From contig JANQRC010000020.1 of the NCBI GenBank assembly GCA_028284745.1, forward strand, positions 1-64,000: a DNA stretch of 64,000 nt, written 5' to 3'. This stretch comes from Flavobacteriaceae bacterium (lineage in GTDB: Bacteria > Bacteroidota > Bacteroidia > Flavobacteriales > Flavobacteriaceae). Shown in pieces: positions 1 to 7,903 of this stretch (position 1 is the stretch's first letter; each line of letters starts with the position of its first letter). The notes under the pieces are model-generated. The model searched no databases. It was not told the origin of the DNA and was given only the letters and a program-made list of their open reading frames with translations. Both the position numbers and the translations under genes were made by a program.

Positions 1-1
1 T

Positions 2-898
2 GGGCAGACCGCTTTGAAGTTGGCCGAAAAGCTATCAAAATATGGTATCAAGATCATTGGCACCAGCTTCGAGTCGCTCGATTTGGCCGAAGACCGTGGG
101 AATTTCTCTACACTACTGAAAGAGAACAACATCCCTTATCCAAGATTTGGTACGGCGGAAAGCGCAGATGAAGCACTGGAGTTAGCCGATGAATTGGGCT
201 TTCCTTTACTGGTTAGACCTTCGTACGTATTGGGAGGTCAAGGGATGAAGATCGTCATCAACAAGGAGGACCTTGAAGCGCATGTGGTCGATCTGCTTCG
301 TAAGATCCCAAACAACAAGTTGCTGTTGGACCACTATTTGGATGGTGCCATCGAAGCAGAGGCCGATGCCATCTGTGATGGTGAAGAGGTAAAGATCATC
401 GGCATCATGGAGCATATCGAACCTTGTGGGATCCACTCGGGAGATTCCAACGCCACACTTCCACCGTTCAACTTGGGCGAGTTTGTGATGCAGCAGATCA
501 AAGACCATACAAAGAAGATCGCGTTGGCCCTGAACACAGTTGGGCTGATCAATATTCAATTTGCCATCAAAGACGATACGGTATACATCATCGAGGCGAA
601 TCCAAGAGCCTCGCGTACGGTGCCATTCATTGCCAAGGCCTATGGCGAACCGTATGTGAACTATGCGACCAAAGTGATGTTGGGAGCGAAGAAGATCAAA
701 GACTTTGATTTCAGCCCGTATCTAGAAGGCTACGCCATCAAACAACCTGTGTTCTCATTCAACAAGTTCCCGAATGTGAACAAGAACCTTGGGCCAGAGA
801 TGAAGAGCACAGGCGAAAGCATCTTGTTCATCGATAGCTTGAAGGATGACGACTTCTACAACTTGTACTCTAGAAGGAAGATGTATTTGAGTAAGTAA
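2..898 (+). CDS. carB: Carbamoyl-phosphate synthase large subunit, C-terminal part (5' end outside window)
   Basis: Makes carbamoyl phosphate from ammonia, bicarbonate and two ATP for pyrimidine and arginine synthesis. The frame is open to the left edge and begins GQTALKLAEKL, the conserved start of the second ATP-grasp half. Seen in order: the ATP-binding lobe (PSYVLGGQGMKIV), the metal/ATP region (DHYLDGAIEAEADAICDGE; GIMEHIEPCGIHSGDS) and the IIEANPRASRTVPFIAKAYG block that closes the carbamate domain. The protein stops soon after LGPEMKSTGE, so most of the allosteric MGS-like domain of the E. coli enzyme is missing; short CarB forms of this kind are known in Bacteroidetes. A terminator follows. 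About 298 residues are visible. Confidence 0.96.
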   Translation, partial: GQTALKLAEKLSKYGIKIIGTSFESLDLAEDRGNFSTLLKENNIPYPRFGTAESADEALELADELGFPLLVRPSYVLGGQGMKIVINKEDLEAHVVDLLRKIPNNKLLLDHYLDGAIEAEADAICDGEEVKIIGIMEHIEPCGIHSGDSNATLPPFNLGEFVMQQIKDHTKKIALALNTVGLINIQFAIKDDTVYIIEANPRASRTVPFIAKAYGEPYVNYATKVMLGAKKIKDFDFSPYLEGYAIKQPVFSFNKFPNVNKNLGPEMKSTGESILFIDSLKDDDFYNLYSRRKMYLSK

Positions 899-903
899 AG
901 AAG

Positions 904-930
904 AAAAGCCGCCGATTGGCGGTTTTTTTA
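904..930. terminator. Bidirectional Rho-independent terminator
   Basis: CCGCC-GATT-GGCGG stem followed by seven T on the plus strand and preceded by an A run, so it also works on the minus strand. It lies between convergent carB and the YceI-like gene and overlaps the latter's stop codon. Confidence 0.85.
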
Positions 931-1476
931 TTTCTTTTTCATCTCGAAGTCTACCTTGACGATGACTTCTTCAGCAATCTTGTTACTGACCATCTTTGGG
1001 ATCTTGATGTCGAAATCCTCTGGCTTCAAGACAAACTCTGTAGCCAATAGGATGGTTTCTCCGTTTTGTGTTAGCTGAACCTCGGGAGCGATCTTTTTGG
1101 TTTTTCCATGAAGGGTCATCTCGCCATTCAGGATCATGGTCTTTCCCTTGCTAAGCCCATCCATCTCAAAATCTTCAAGTGTTCCTTTGAACTTGGCTTT
1201 CGGGTAGGACTCAGACTCTACGTAATTCTCGTTGAAATGTTCTTCCATCAGCGCGACTTTGAATCGAAACCCTTTCATCAGGGCCAAAGCTGCAAATTCA
1301 CCATTCTCAGTGTTGATAATTGCTGTGACATTCTGGTTCGTAGCTTTTACCTCTTCAAACGAAGGTACCGAGGCTTCAAAGGTGATCTCGCCACTTTTGG
1401 TAAGATACTTCTGTGCTGTAATGACAGCAGGTAGGCTTAGGAACAAAAGAAGGATCATCCGTTTCATGATCTTCAT
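928..1476 (-). CDS. YceI-like domain protein, exported
   Basis: Signal peptide MKRMILLLFLSLPAVITAQ followed by one YceI-like domain of about 165 residues (YLTKSGEITFEASVP near the start, then ESESYPKAKFKGTLEDF, NGEMTLHGKTKKI and KPEDFDIKIP). YceI proteins are periplasmic lipocalin-like barrels that bind isoprenoid lipids; the substrate here is unknown. An open frame runs back to 1512, but I choose ATG at 1476 because it overlaps the TGA of the upstream cytochrome-type gene as ATGA, the usual mark of translational coupling; ATG at 1467 is also possible. The two genes form an operon, divergent from the OB-fold/CxxCH/DUF5777 genes. A role linked to electron transfer is inference from the neighbours. 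Confidence 0.85.
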   Translation of the reverse strand: MKIMKRMILLLFLSLPAVITAQKYLTKSGEITFEASVPSFEEVKATNQNVTAIINTENGEFAALALMKGFRFKVALMEEHFNENYVESESYPKAKFKGTLEDFEMDGLSKGKTMILNGEMTLHGKTKKIAPEVQLTQNGETILLATEFVLKPEDFDIKIPKMVSNKIAEEVIVKVDFEMKKK

Positions 1477-1862
1477 TCTGGGATCATTTCTACAAAGCCA
1501 TCTTCTTGCCATTGGACAACAACGCCAGCAAAGGCAGACTCTGGGATCAATAGGCCGCTTGGTGGCATCGGAGCATTGACATTGGTCATTCGACCAATGA
1601 CGTCTCTATCCTCAACACCCAAGCGTACTTGCGTATAGGTTTCTAGCCGCAAGCCTGCTTGTGGAAATTGCCCGCCGTGACAACTAATGCAATTGTTGTC
1701 CATTATTGGTTTCACATCGGTTGCATACGAAATAGGGACTGGCTCTTCTTCCACTTCCACTTCTTCTGCAACGGGAAGTAATTCTTCGATGGTGTCATTG
1801 GTGCAACTTACGATCAGGGTTAGACATAATACAGCTGCGATAGACAAATTTTTTCTTTTCAT
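1473..1862 (-). CDS. Small lipoprotein with a single c-type heme motif (CxxCH)
   Basis: 129 residues. The N-terminus is a lipoprotein signal with the lipobox ending SC (LTLIVSCTND), then an acidic linker rich in E and V, then a cytochrome-c-like domain with DVKPIMDNNCISCHGG, a CxxCH heme attachment site. Methionines later in the domain (GRMTNVNAPMPPSG) could be the distal ligand. The pattern resembles the planctomycete-type cytochrome C family found on Bacteroidetes outer-membrane lipoproteins. It is the first gene of a coupled pair with the YceI-like gene (ATGA overlap at 1473-1476). Role as electron carrier is inferred from the heme motif. Confidence 0.8.
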   Translation of the reverse strand: MKRKNLSIAAVLCLTLIVSCTNDTIEELLPVAEEVEVEEEPVPISYATDVKPIMDNNCISCHGGQFPQAGLRLETYTQVRLGVEDRDVIGRMTNVNAPMPPSGLLIPESAFAGVVVQWQEDGFVEMIPE

Positions 1863-1987
1863 AAGGTTGATTCTTCAGGAATAAATATACAAATATCAAG
1901 CCAAACAAAACCCGTTAAAATCCCCCTATAATTATGATTTCTAATTAATTACTTTTAAATTTAGAAAGACAAACAGGTGTATTCCAT

Positions 1988-2368
1988 ATGAGAAAGTCAT
2001 GGATTTTCATAGTGTTGGTTGCTGTGACCGGTGGGTTTTTAGGATATAGTTACCTGTACAAAGACCATCGTGACGTCGAGGCTGAAGCACCTACTTTTGA
2101 AGTAGAGGCCGTTGCTATGGTAAGAGAGTTCTCGGAGGATTTGGGTAATGCCGAGTCCAAGTATCTGAATAAGGTCATCGCTGTTGAAGGCATTGTTACC
2201 GAGACCGATGGCAAGGGGATGACCCTGAGCGAAGCCGTCTATGTGACCTTTGATGCCGAAGTGCCTGAAGTGACATTGAACTCGAAACTGAAGGTCAAGG
2301 GACGTTGCATCGGCTATGACGAATTGCTCGAGATCATTAAGCTAGATCAAACAAATATTATTGAATAG
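1988..2368 (+). CDS. OB-fold (tRNA_anti-like) exported protein
   Basis: 126 residues. One N-terminal hydrophobic segment (IFIVLVAVTGGFLGYSYLY) serves as membrane anchor or uncleaved signal. The remainder matches the small tRNA_anti-like OB-fold family of Bacteroidetes: ESKYLNKVIAVEGIVTETD, then VTLNSKLKVKGRCIGYDELL and a terminal IKLDQTNI strand. Despite the family name, exported members are not expected to bind tRNA; the ligand is unknown. First gene of a plus-strand set with the CxxCH sorting-domain protein (28 bp spacing) and the DUF5777 barrel. Confidence 0.75.
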   Translation: MRKSWIFIVLVAVTGGFLGYSYLYKDHRDVEAEAPTFEVEAVAMVREFSEDLGNAESKYLNKVIAVEGIVTETDGKGMTLSEAVYVTFDAEVPEVTLNSKLKVKGRCIGYDELLEIIKLDQTNIIE

Positions 2369-2396
2369 ATCATAAACCAAATCAAAACTCATCATT

Positions 2397-3191
2397 ATGA
2401 AGAAGAATTACACGTTTTATGCAATTTTACTTATGTTTCCAGCCATAGCGCTGGTGGCCTCCTCATTTTCTAGTGGAGTCACGGGTAATGCCGTGAGTGG
2501 GTCTCCCGGCGATGGAGGCTCTACATGCACCCTTTGTCATGCACCGGGTGCAAACTACAATGCCACTGCTATGCTGAGCACAACGATACCAGGTGGCGGA
2601 TATACCCCAGGAACTACCTATACCATTACACTTACAGCCAGTTCTACGACTAGCAGACATGGTTTCCAAATGACAGCTGAAAGAGATTCGGACAATGGCA
2701 AAGCTGGTACTTGGGTGATCACAGATGCTACCAACACGCAATCTGCCAATAGTGGAACTCATGTTACGCATACCTTTACAGGTAACAGCCAAACCACTTG
2801 GAATGCCAATTGGACCGCTCCTGCTACCGATGAAGGCACCATTAGTTTCTATGCAGTGGTCAATGCCGCCAGCAATATGGGCGATGGCTCTGCGAATGAT
2901 CAGATAGTGACCACAAGCCTTTCTGCTAATGTGCTAGGTCTTGGAGATGTAGATATTGCCCAATTCCAAATGTATCCAAACCCTACTGTGGATCAGCTTA
3001 GGGTAGACTTGCCTCAGGGAGTCGCTTCTGCCGAGGCCGTTGTTTACAACTATGTAGGCGCTGAGTTGTTGCGCCAGCAGATCACTTTTGCTAACAATTC
3101 AATATCTGTAGCACAATTACGGGCAGGTGCCTACCTGCTCTCTCTGAATGCTGAGGGAGCACAACACACCAAAGCATTTGTAAAGAGATAG
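2397..3191 (+). CDS. T9SS-sorted secreted protein with CxxCH motif (choice-of-anchor V / reeler-like)
   Basis: 264 residues. Signal peptide at 1-24, then GSPGDGGSTCTLCHAPG, in which CTLCH is a c-type heme site, followed by a beta-sandwich of about 140 residues (TPGTTYTITLTASS, RHGFQMTAERD, WTAPATDEGTISFYAVVNAAS) like the reeler/choice-of-anchor V family. The C-terminus is a type A T9SS sorting domain (QFQMYPNPTVDQLRVDLP ending AFVKR), so the protein should cross the outer membrane and be anchored or released at the surface. With the divergent heme lipoprotein this makes two CxxCH proteins within 2 kb. A terminator-like hairpin follows. Confidence 0.8.
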   Translation: MKKNYTFYAILLMFPAIALVASSFSSGVTGNAVSGSPGDGGSTCTLCHAPGANYNATAMLSTTIPGGGYTPGTTYTITLTASSTTSRHGFQMTAERDSDNGKAGTWVITDATNTQSANSGTHVTHTFTGNSQTTWNANWTAPATDEGTISFYAVVNAASNMGDGSANDQIVTTSLSANVLGLGDVDIAQFQMYPNPTVDQLRVDLPQGVASAEAVVYNYVGAELLRQQITFANNSISVAQLRAGAYLLSLNAEGAQHTKAFVKR

Positions 3192-3211
3192 ATTGCATTG
3201 ATTCTTGTAGA

Positions 3212-3259
3212 AAGGCCAAACAGTAATCAGTTGTTGTGCTTGGCCTCTCTTTTTATTTA
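3212..3259 (+). terminator. Probable terminator after the CxxCH sorting-domain gene
   Basis: AGGCCAA at 3213-3219 pairs with TTGGCCT at 3240-3246, followed by a T-rich stretch. The loop is about 20 nt. It would partly separate the DUF5777 gene from the two genes before it. Confidence 0.65.
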
Positions 3260-3272
3260 ACGATACCTAACC

Positions 3273-4157
3273 ATGCGGAACGTATTTTTACTTCTCTTCC
3301 TTTTTCCATGTTTACTATTTGCACAAGATGACCTTATGGATGAGATCGATACCGAAGATGAACCTCAATATGCCGAGGCAGCTTTCAAGGGATTAAAGAT
3401 CGTCAATTTCGAGTCTACAAAACTTGCAGGCAAGAAGGACTTCTACTTTATCGTCTCACACCGATTCGGTTCGGTGAAGAATGGCATTGAGGACCTCTTT
3501 GGTCTAGACCAGGCATTCACAAGGTTGCAATTCGTGTATGGGATCAGTGATGGTTTTAACGTTGGCTTTTCGCGCAGTTCGCTTCGCAAGACGTACGATG
3601 GATATATAAAGTATCGACTATTGCGTCAGAAAGAAGAAGGCTTTCCCTTTACTGTGGTGGGCTATAACGTGATGGCCATCGATACGGAATTGGATGAAGA
3701 TGTGTTTACCGAATTGGAGTTTAGTAATCGATTGGCGTTTACACACCAACTCCTTATCTCACGTAAGATGAGTAACAAGCTATCTTTTCAATTGATGCCT
3801 ACCTTACTTCAGGAGAACACAACCTATTCCATCTTTGAGGCCGACGACATGGGCGAGCAGGTCAAGGTAGACGAGCAAGAAAATCTACAATTCATCATGG
3901 GATTGGGCGGGAGGTACAAGCTGGCCAAGCGATGGAGTCTTAACCTAGACTATGGCTGGCATTGGAACCGTGTTTCAGGCTCTCCCTTTAACAACCCACT
4001 TTCTATAGGTTTCGACTTGGAAACTGGCGGACACGTATTTCAGTTGCATTTCAGCAACGCGCAATCCATGAATGAGAACTTGTTCCTATCACGTGGTAAT
4101 GGCGACTGGGGCGATGGTGATTTCTTCTTTGGGTTCAACCTAAGCAGGGTGTGGTAG
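3273..4157 (+). CDS. DUF5777-type outer-membrane beta-barrel protein
   Basis: 294 residues with signal peptide MRNVFLLLFLFPCLLFAQ. Alternating aromatic/polar strands fill the remainder (FYFIVSHRFGSVKNG, FQLMPTLLQENTTYSIFE, RWSLNLDYGWHWNRVSG) and the last residues, FFFGFNLSRVW, end in an aromatic as usual for barrel insertion. The motif VNFESTKLAGKKDFYFIVSHRFG near residue 45 is typical of DUF5777, a family of unknown function often found near YceI and CxxCH proteins in Flavobacteriaceae (my recollection, not checked). The order OB-fold, CxxCH, DUF5777 with the divergent pair suggests one exported complex. Confidence 0.72.
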   Translation: MRNVFLLLFLFPCLLFAQDDLMDEIDTEDEPQYAEAAFKGLKIVNFESTKLAGKKDFYFIVSHRFGSVKNGIEDLFGLDQAFTRLQFVYGISDGFNVGFSRSSLRKTYDGYIKYRLLRQKEEGFPFTVVGYNVMAIDTELDEDVFTELEFSNRLAFTHQLLISRKMSNKLSFQLMPTLLQENTTYSIFEADDMGEQVKVDEQENLQFIMGLGGRYKLAKRWSLNLDYGWHWNRVSGSPFNNPLSIGFDLETGGHVFQLHFSNAQSMNENLFLSRGNGDWGDGDFFFGFNLSRVW

Positions 4158-4160
4158 CTG

Positions 4161-4703
4161 TTAGATCTCGATCCTCACATTGTATTTTTTCAAATCGTCT
4201 AGATAATCCTGATGGGTGAAATCCTCACGGTCAAATTCGGCTTGGCGCTTGCGCTTCATCTCAATGCGCTTCAAGGCTTTTAAGAAACGTTTCACCTCGA
4301 TCGGGTCGTCTAGGATAAGCCCGGGTACTTTCACGTTTTGGCCGCCCTCACCTTTGGCCACCATGGTGAAGTACGAAGAGTTGCAGTGTTTTATGGCGCC
4401 GGTTTGAATATTTTCAGACTCTACACGAATACCGACAACCATCGAGGTGTTGCCCACATAATTCACCGAAGCTTTCATGGTGACCAATTCGCCTACTTCG
4501 ATAGGATTCAGAAAATCTACGGTGTCTACAGAAGCCGTGACACAATAGGTTTCCGAATGCTTGCTGGCGCATGCAAAGGCGATCTGGTCCATCAGGCTTA
4601 GAATATAACCCCCATGGATCTTCCCACTGAAGTTGGTGTAGGAGGGAAGCATCAGCTCAGAGATGGTGATCTTTGAGCCCTCGACCGATTTGAAATTATT
4701 CAT
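4161..4703 (-). CDS. Acyl-CoA thioesterase, hotdog fold
   Basis: Hydrolyses acyl-CoA to free acid and CoA. 180 residues. The YciA/BFIT-like hotdog domain covers 10-125: NFSGKIHGGYILSLMDQIAF is the signature HGG turn and helix, followed by CVTASVDTVDFLNPIEVGE and the NTSMVVGIRVESE strand. The C-terminal 50 residues form a charged helical tail (KRFLKALKRIEMKRKRQAEF). It converges with the DUF5777 gene with a 3 bp gap and lies 2 bp downstream of rmuC, so it may share the rmuC transcript. Confidence 0.88.
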   Translation of the reverse strand: MNNFKSVEGSKITISELMLPSYTNFSGKIHGGYILSLMDQIAFACASKHSETYCVTASVDTVDFLNPIEVGELVTMKASVNYVGNTSMVVGIRVESENIQTGAIKHCNSSYFTMVAKGEGGQNVKVPGLILDDPIEVKRFLKALKRIEMKRKRQAEFDREDFTHQDYLDDLKKYNVRIEI

Positions 4704-4705
4704 AG

Positions 4706-6025
4706 CTAATTGAGATTGTGCGTGGTAGGCTCTTCTGCCGAATCGTTTTCTTCGGCTCTTTTTAAGATGGCTTCTGGAAGTGACTTCTTAGCCTTGGCGC
4801 CCATTTTTTTCAGGTTTTCAATTCGCTTCACAATATTCCCTTGCCCTTCTACCAATTTGTTCATAGCGCCACGATATTCGTTCTTAGCATCGTCCATTTT
4901 CTTGCCCACACGCATGAGGTCATTTACAAGGCCTTCAAATTTATCGTAAAGTGCACCAGCCTGACGAGCGATCTCTATGGCATTTTCTTGTTGCTTTTTA
5001 TTGTTCCACATGGTGTCAATGGTACGAAGAGTCGCCAACAATGTAGTGGGGGTGACAATGACGATATTCTTTTCAAAAGCCTTGTTGTAGAGCGTGTCGT
5101 CTTCATTTAGCGCTATGGCAAATGCAGGCTCGATTGGGACAAACATCAACACAAAGTCGGGCGACTCTATTTCATAGAGGTCTTCATATCGCTTGGCAGA
5201 AAGTTCCTCGATGTGCTTCTTCAACGAATACAAGTGTTGTTTCAAGTGTTGTTCACGCTCTTCATCATCAGTATTCACATAGCGTTCGTAGGAAGTGAGC
5301 GAGACCTTGGAGTCGATCACCATTTTGTTGCCATTGGGAAGATTGATGATGACATCAGGCAATACACGGCTTCCGTCTTCGCGCGAAAAACTTTGTTGCA
5401 CCTCGTATTCGCGTCCCTTGTCCAGACCAGATTTTTCAAGCACACGCTCTAAGACCAGTTCACCCCAGTTCCCTTGGACCTTGCTATCTCCTTTCAAAGC
5501 TTTCGTGAGATTCACGGTCTCCTTGCTCATCTGCTCGTTCAAGTCTTTCAAGCCCAATATCTGCTGTCTAAGTGCCGCATGATAATCGATACTTTCCTTG
5601 TGGGTCTTCTCTACCTTTTCCTCAAAATGTTGAATCTTTTCTTGAAGCGGTTTGAGGATGGTCTCGATATTCTGCTGGTTCTTTTTGGTGAACTTCTCTG
5701 ATTTCTCCTCAAGGATCTTGTTCGCTAGGTTTTCAAACTCTTTGGTGAATTTCTCCTGAAGTTTTTCTACTTCTTCCTTTTGGGCAGCGAGTTGCTCTTG
5801 CACGTGCTGCAGGTCTGCCTCCTTCTTAGAGAGCTGCACAGCCATGGCCTCCTTTTCTTGACGAACATTTTTAAGTTCATCTAGTTGAAGTGAAGATTGT
5901 CTGAAACGCTCATTGACAGCACTGAGCTCGCCCCGGGCTTTTACTTGTGCCAATAGCCTTCCCAGAAAGATCCCCAAGCCAAGCGCCAGAAGAAAAACGA
6001 TAAGAAAGATCAAGTATTCGTTCAT
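4706..6025 (-). CDS. rmuC: DNA recombination protein RmuC
   Basis: Predicted nuclease-like protein that limits DNA rearrangement at inverted repeats. 439 residues from the chosen ATG. The N-terminal transmembrane helix (YLIFLIVFLLALGLGIFLG) is followed by a long coiled coil (about 30-170), then the conserved core VQGNWGELVLERVLEKSGLDKGREYEVQ and LPNGNKMVIDSKVSL, whose DSKV fits the restriction-endonuclease-like core, and FVPIEPAFAIAL. The frame opens upstream to 6055, but the ATG at 6025 puts the helix directly at the N-terminus as in other RmuC proteins. The family's usual length fits. Confidence 0.93.
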   Translation of the reverse strand: MNEYLIFLIVFLLALGLGIFLGRLLAQVKARGELSAVNERFRQSSLQLDELKNVRQEKEAMAVQLSKKEADLQHVQEQLAAQKEEVEKLQEKFTKEFENLANKILEEKSEKFTKKNQQNIETILKPLQEKIQHFEEKVEKTHKESIDYHAALRQQILGLKDLNEQMSKETVNLTKALKGDSKVQGNWGELVLERVLEKSGLDKGREYEVQQSFSREDGSRVLPDVIINLPNGNKMVIDSKVSLTSYERYVNTDDEEREQHLKQHLYSLKKHIEELSAKRYEDLYEIESPDFVLMFVPIEPAFAIALNEDDTLYNKAFEKNIVIVTPTTLLATLRTIDTMWNNKKQQENAIEIARQAGALYDKFEGLVNDLMRVGKKMDDAKNEYRGAMNKLVEGQGNIVKRIENLKKMGAKAKKSLPEAILKRAEENDSAEEPTTHNLN

Positions 6026-6080
6026 AAGGTAAAGATAGGTCAAAGGAGGAAACATTCACCAATGGTTTTCCGTAACCAGC

Positions 6081-6875
6081 TCAAGATTTCATCTTGAAGC
6101 TTTCTGTGTTGGAGTCAAAAAGGATGAGGTCTTCTGGAAACAGATGGTCAAAACTTTTGCTTTTGATCAACTCTTTGGGACTGCCATGAACTGTTTTGCT
6201 CTCTTGCATGACCAGCATGTTGTCGCACAGTTGAATGGCAATGTCGATCTCGTGCGAGGAGAAGATGACCAATTTGTTGGATCGGTGCGCAATGTCTTTC
6301 AGTAGTTTCAGGATCTTTGCCTTGTGGTAGATATCCAAATGTGTGGTAGGCTCATCCAAAATGATGATGTCTGTGTCTTGTGCCAGTGCCCTTGTGATCA
6401 TGACGCGCTGCAACTGCCCATCACTCAATTCATAGCATCTCTTGTCCAATAGATCGACGATCTCTACTTGGTGGATGGCATGTTCCACTTTTGCAATGTC
6501 TTCCTCAGACAAAGTGCCGATCCAATTGGTATGGGGTTGTCTGCCTAGAACGATCAACTCTTTTACGGTCAAGTTCTTGGTTGGGAGTATCTCGGTGAGT
6601 ACAAGGCTGATCTTCTGTGCCAGTTGTCTCAGGTTGAGATCTTGAATGTCTCGACCTTCAATGGCAATACGACCTTGGAGCAAAGGTTGTACTTTGGCGA
6701 GCGTACGCAGTAATGTAGATTTGCCAACGCCATTACCACCTACAACAGCCAATAATTCGCCTTTATGGGCAGAAAAGTCAATATCTTTAGAAATAAGCAA
6801 TGGTGTTGATCTCTTCTCATAGCCAATGCTCAATTGCTGAACCTCAAGGACCTTATGTTTCTTCGCTGAGTTCAA
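6081..6875 (-). CDS. ABC transporter ATP-binding protein, corrinoid type (BtuD-like)
   Basis: 264 residues. Walker A GGNGVGKSTLL near 47-57, Q-loop region, signature LSDGQLQRVMI, Walker B DIIILDEPTTHLD and switch His (FSSHEIDI). The FecE/BtuD class energises import across the inner membrane. No ATG is available: the first usable codon is TTG at 6875, which overlaps the TGA of the permease gene as TTGA (6872-6875). The genes for binding protein, permease and ATPase are contiguous and overlapping, divergent from a receptor behind a cobalamin riboswitch, so vitamin B12 or another corrinoid is the likely cargo; haem or siderophore remain possible on sequence alone. Confidence 0.87.
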   Translation of the reverse strand: MNSAKKHKVLEVQQLSIGYEKRSTPLLISKDIDFSAHKGELLAVVGGNGVGKSTLLRTLAKVQPLLQGRIAIEGRDIQDLNLRQLAQKISLVLTEILPTKNLTVKELIVLGRQPHTNWIGTLSEEDIAKVEHAIHQVEIVDLLDKRCYELSDGQLQRVMITRALAQDTDIIILDEPTTHLDIYHKAKILKLLKDIAHRSNKLVIFSSHEIDIAIQLCDNMLVMQESKTVHGSPKELIKSKSFDHLFPEDLILFDSNTESFKMKS

Positions 6876-7903
6876 AATACCATTTTTCGTTTTTTGACCA
6901 ACAACCAGATCACGACTGGTGCCCCGATGATAGAGGTGACCGCATTGATAGGGAGTGATAGTTGGCTTGCAGGCAGCTGTGCTATAGTGTCACATATCAA
7001 CATCAAAATAGCGCCAAATAGTACTACGGCAGGGAATAGCACGGTATGGTTGTTCGTATTCAGCAATTGTCGGGTCAAGTGTGGAATGGCCAGTCCGATG
7101 AAAGCAATAGGCCCGACAAAGGCTGTGGCAGAGCCTGCCAGTAAGCTTGTCGCCAAGATGATCGACAATCGATTCTTCTTGATGTTCACTCCTAGGCTTT
7201 GTGCGTAATTTTCTCCAAGCAATAAGGCATTTAATGCTTTCAAAGAAAATAGGGTTAGTAATATTCCTAGGAAAACCACTGCGGCAAAAATACCCAAGTC
7301 GCCCCAGCTCAGATCCCCCAAACTTCCAAAAGACCAAAAGATGTACTGTTGCAATCGTTCAGAGCTGCTGAAAAAGGCCAACACACTGACAATGGCGGTG
7401 GTGATACTGCCAAACATCAACCCTATGATCAAGATCGCCATGGTATCCCTAACACGATCGGCCACCACTACAACAAGCAACAAGACCAAAAAACTGCCCA
7501 GTGTTGCCGCAATGACAATGCCATAATGTGAAGTGATGGCACTGGTCAATATACCACCTAAAAGGCCACTCCCCATGATCAATAGGGCTACACCCAAACT
7601 TGCTCCAGAGCTTATGCCCAATACAAAAGGACCCGCTAATGGATTTCGGAACAAGGTTTGCATGAGCAGACCACTAACCCCAAGTCCGGCACCGACCAAC
7701 AGTGCGGTAATGGCCTTAGGGATGCGGTAGTTCTGAATGATGTATTGCCAGGTCTCCTTTTCGATCTCTCCGCCCCAAAGCACGGTCATCACGTCACGAA
7801 AGGGAATCTTGACTGACCCCAGGCCAATATTCACGATGACGCACACCACCAGCAAGAGCAGTAATCCGAGGAAAGGAAGATGATATCGGTTAGATGTGAT
7901 CAA
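6872..7903 (-). CDS. ABC transporter permease, FecCD/BtuC family
   Basis: 343 residues with about ten hydrophobic helices typical of the type II importer permease. Recognisable blocks are VGAGLGVSGLLMQTLFRNPLAGPFVLGISSGASLG and AFVGPIAFIGLAIPHLTRQL (the coupling-helix region), and the end DTIAQLPASQLSLPINAVTSIIGAPVVIWLLVKKR. Start is TTG at 7903, overlapping the TGA of the binding-protein gene as TTGA (7900-7903), the same arrangement as at the next junction. Works as a homodimer with the ATPase encoded downstream. Confidence 0.92.
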   Translation of the reverse strand: MITSNRYHLPFLGLLLLLVVCVIVNIGLGSVKIPFRDVMTVLWGGEIEKETWQYIIQNYRIPKAITALLVGAGLGVSGLLMQTLFRNPLAGPFVLGISSGASLGVALLIMGSGLLGGILTSAITSHYGIVIAATLGSFLVLLLVVVVADRVRDTMAILIIGLMFGSITTAIVSVLAFFSSSERLQQYIFWSFGSLGDLSWGDLGIFAAVVFLGILLTLFSLKALNALLLGENYAQSLGVNIKKNRLSIILATSLLAGSATAFVGPIAFIGLAIPHLTRQLLNTNNHTVLFPAVVLFGAILMLICDTIAQLPASQLSLPINAVTSIIGAPVVIWLLVKKRKMVF

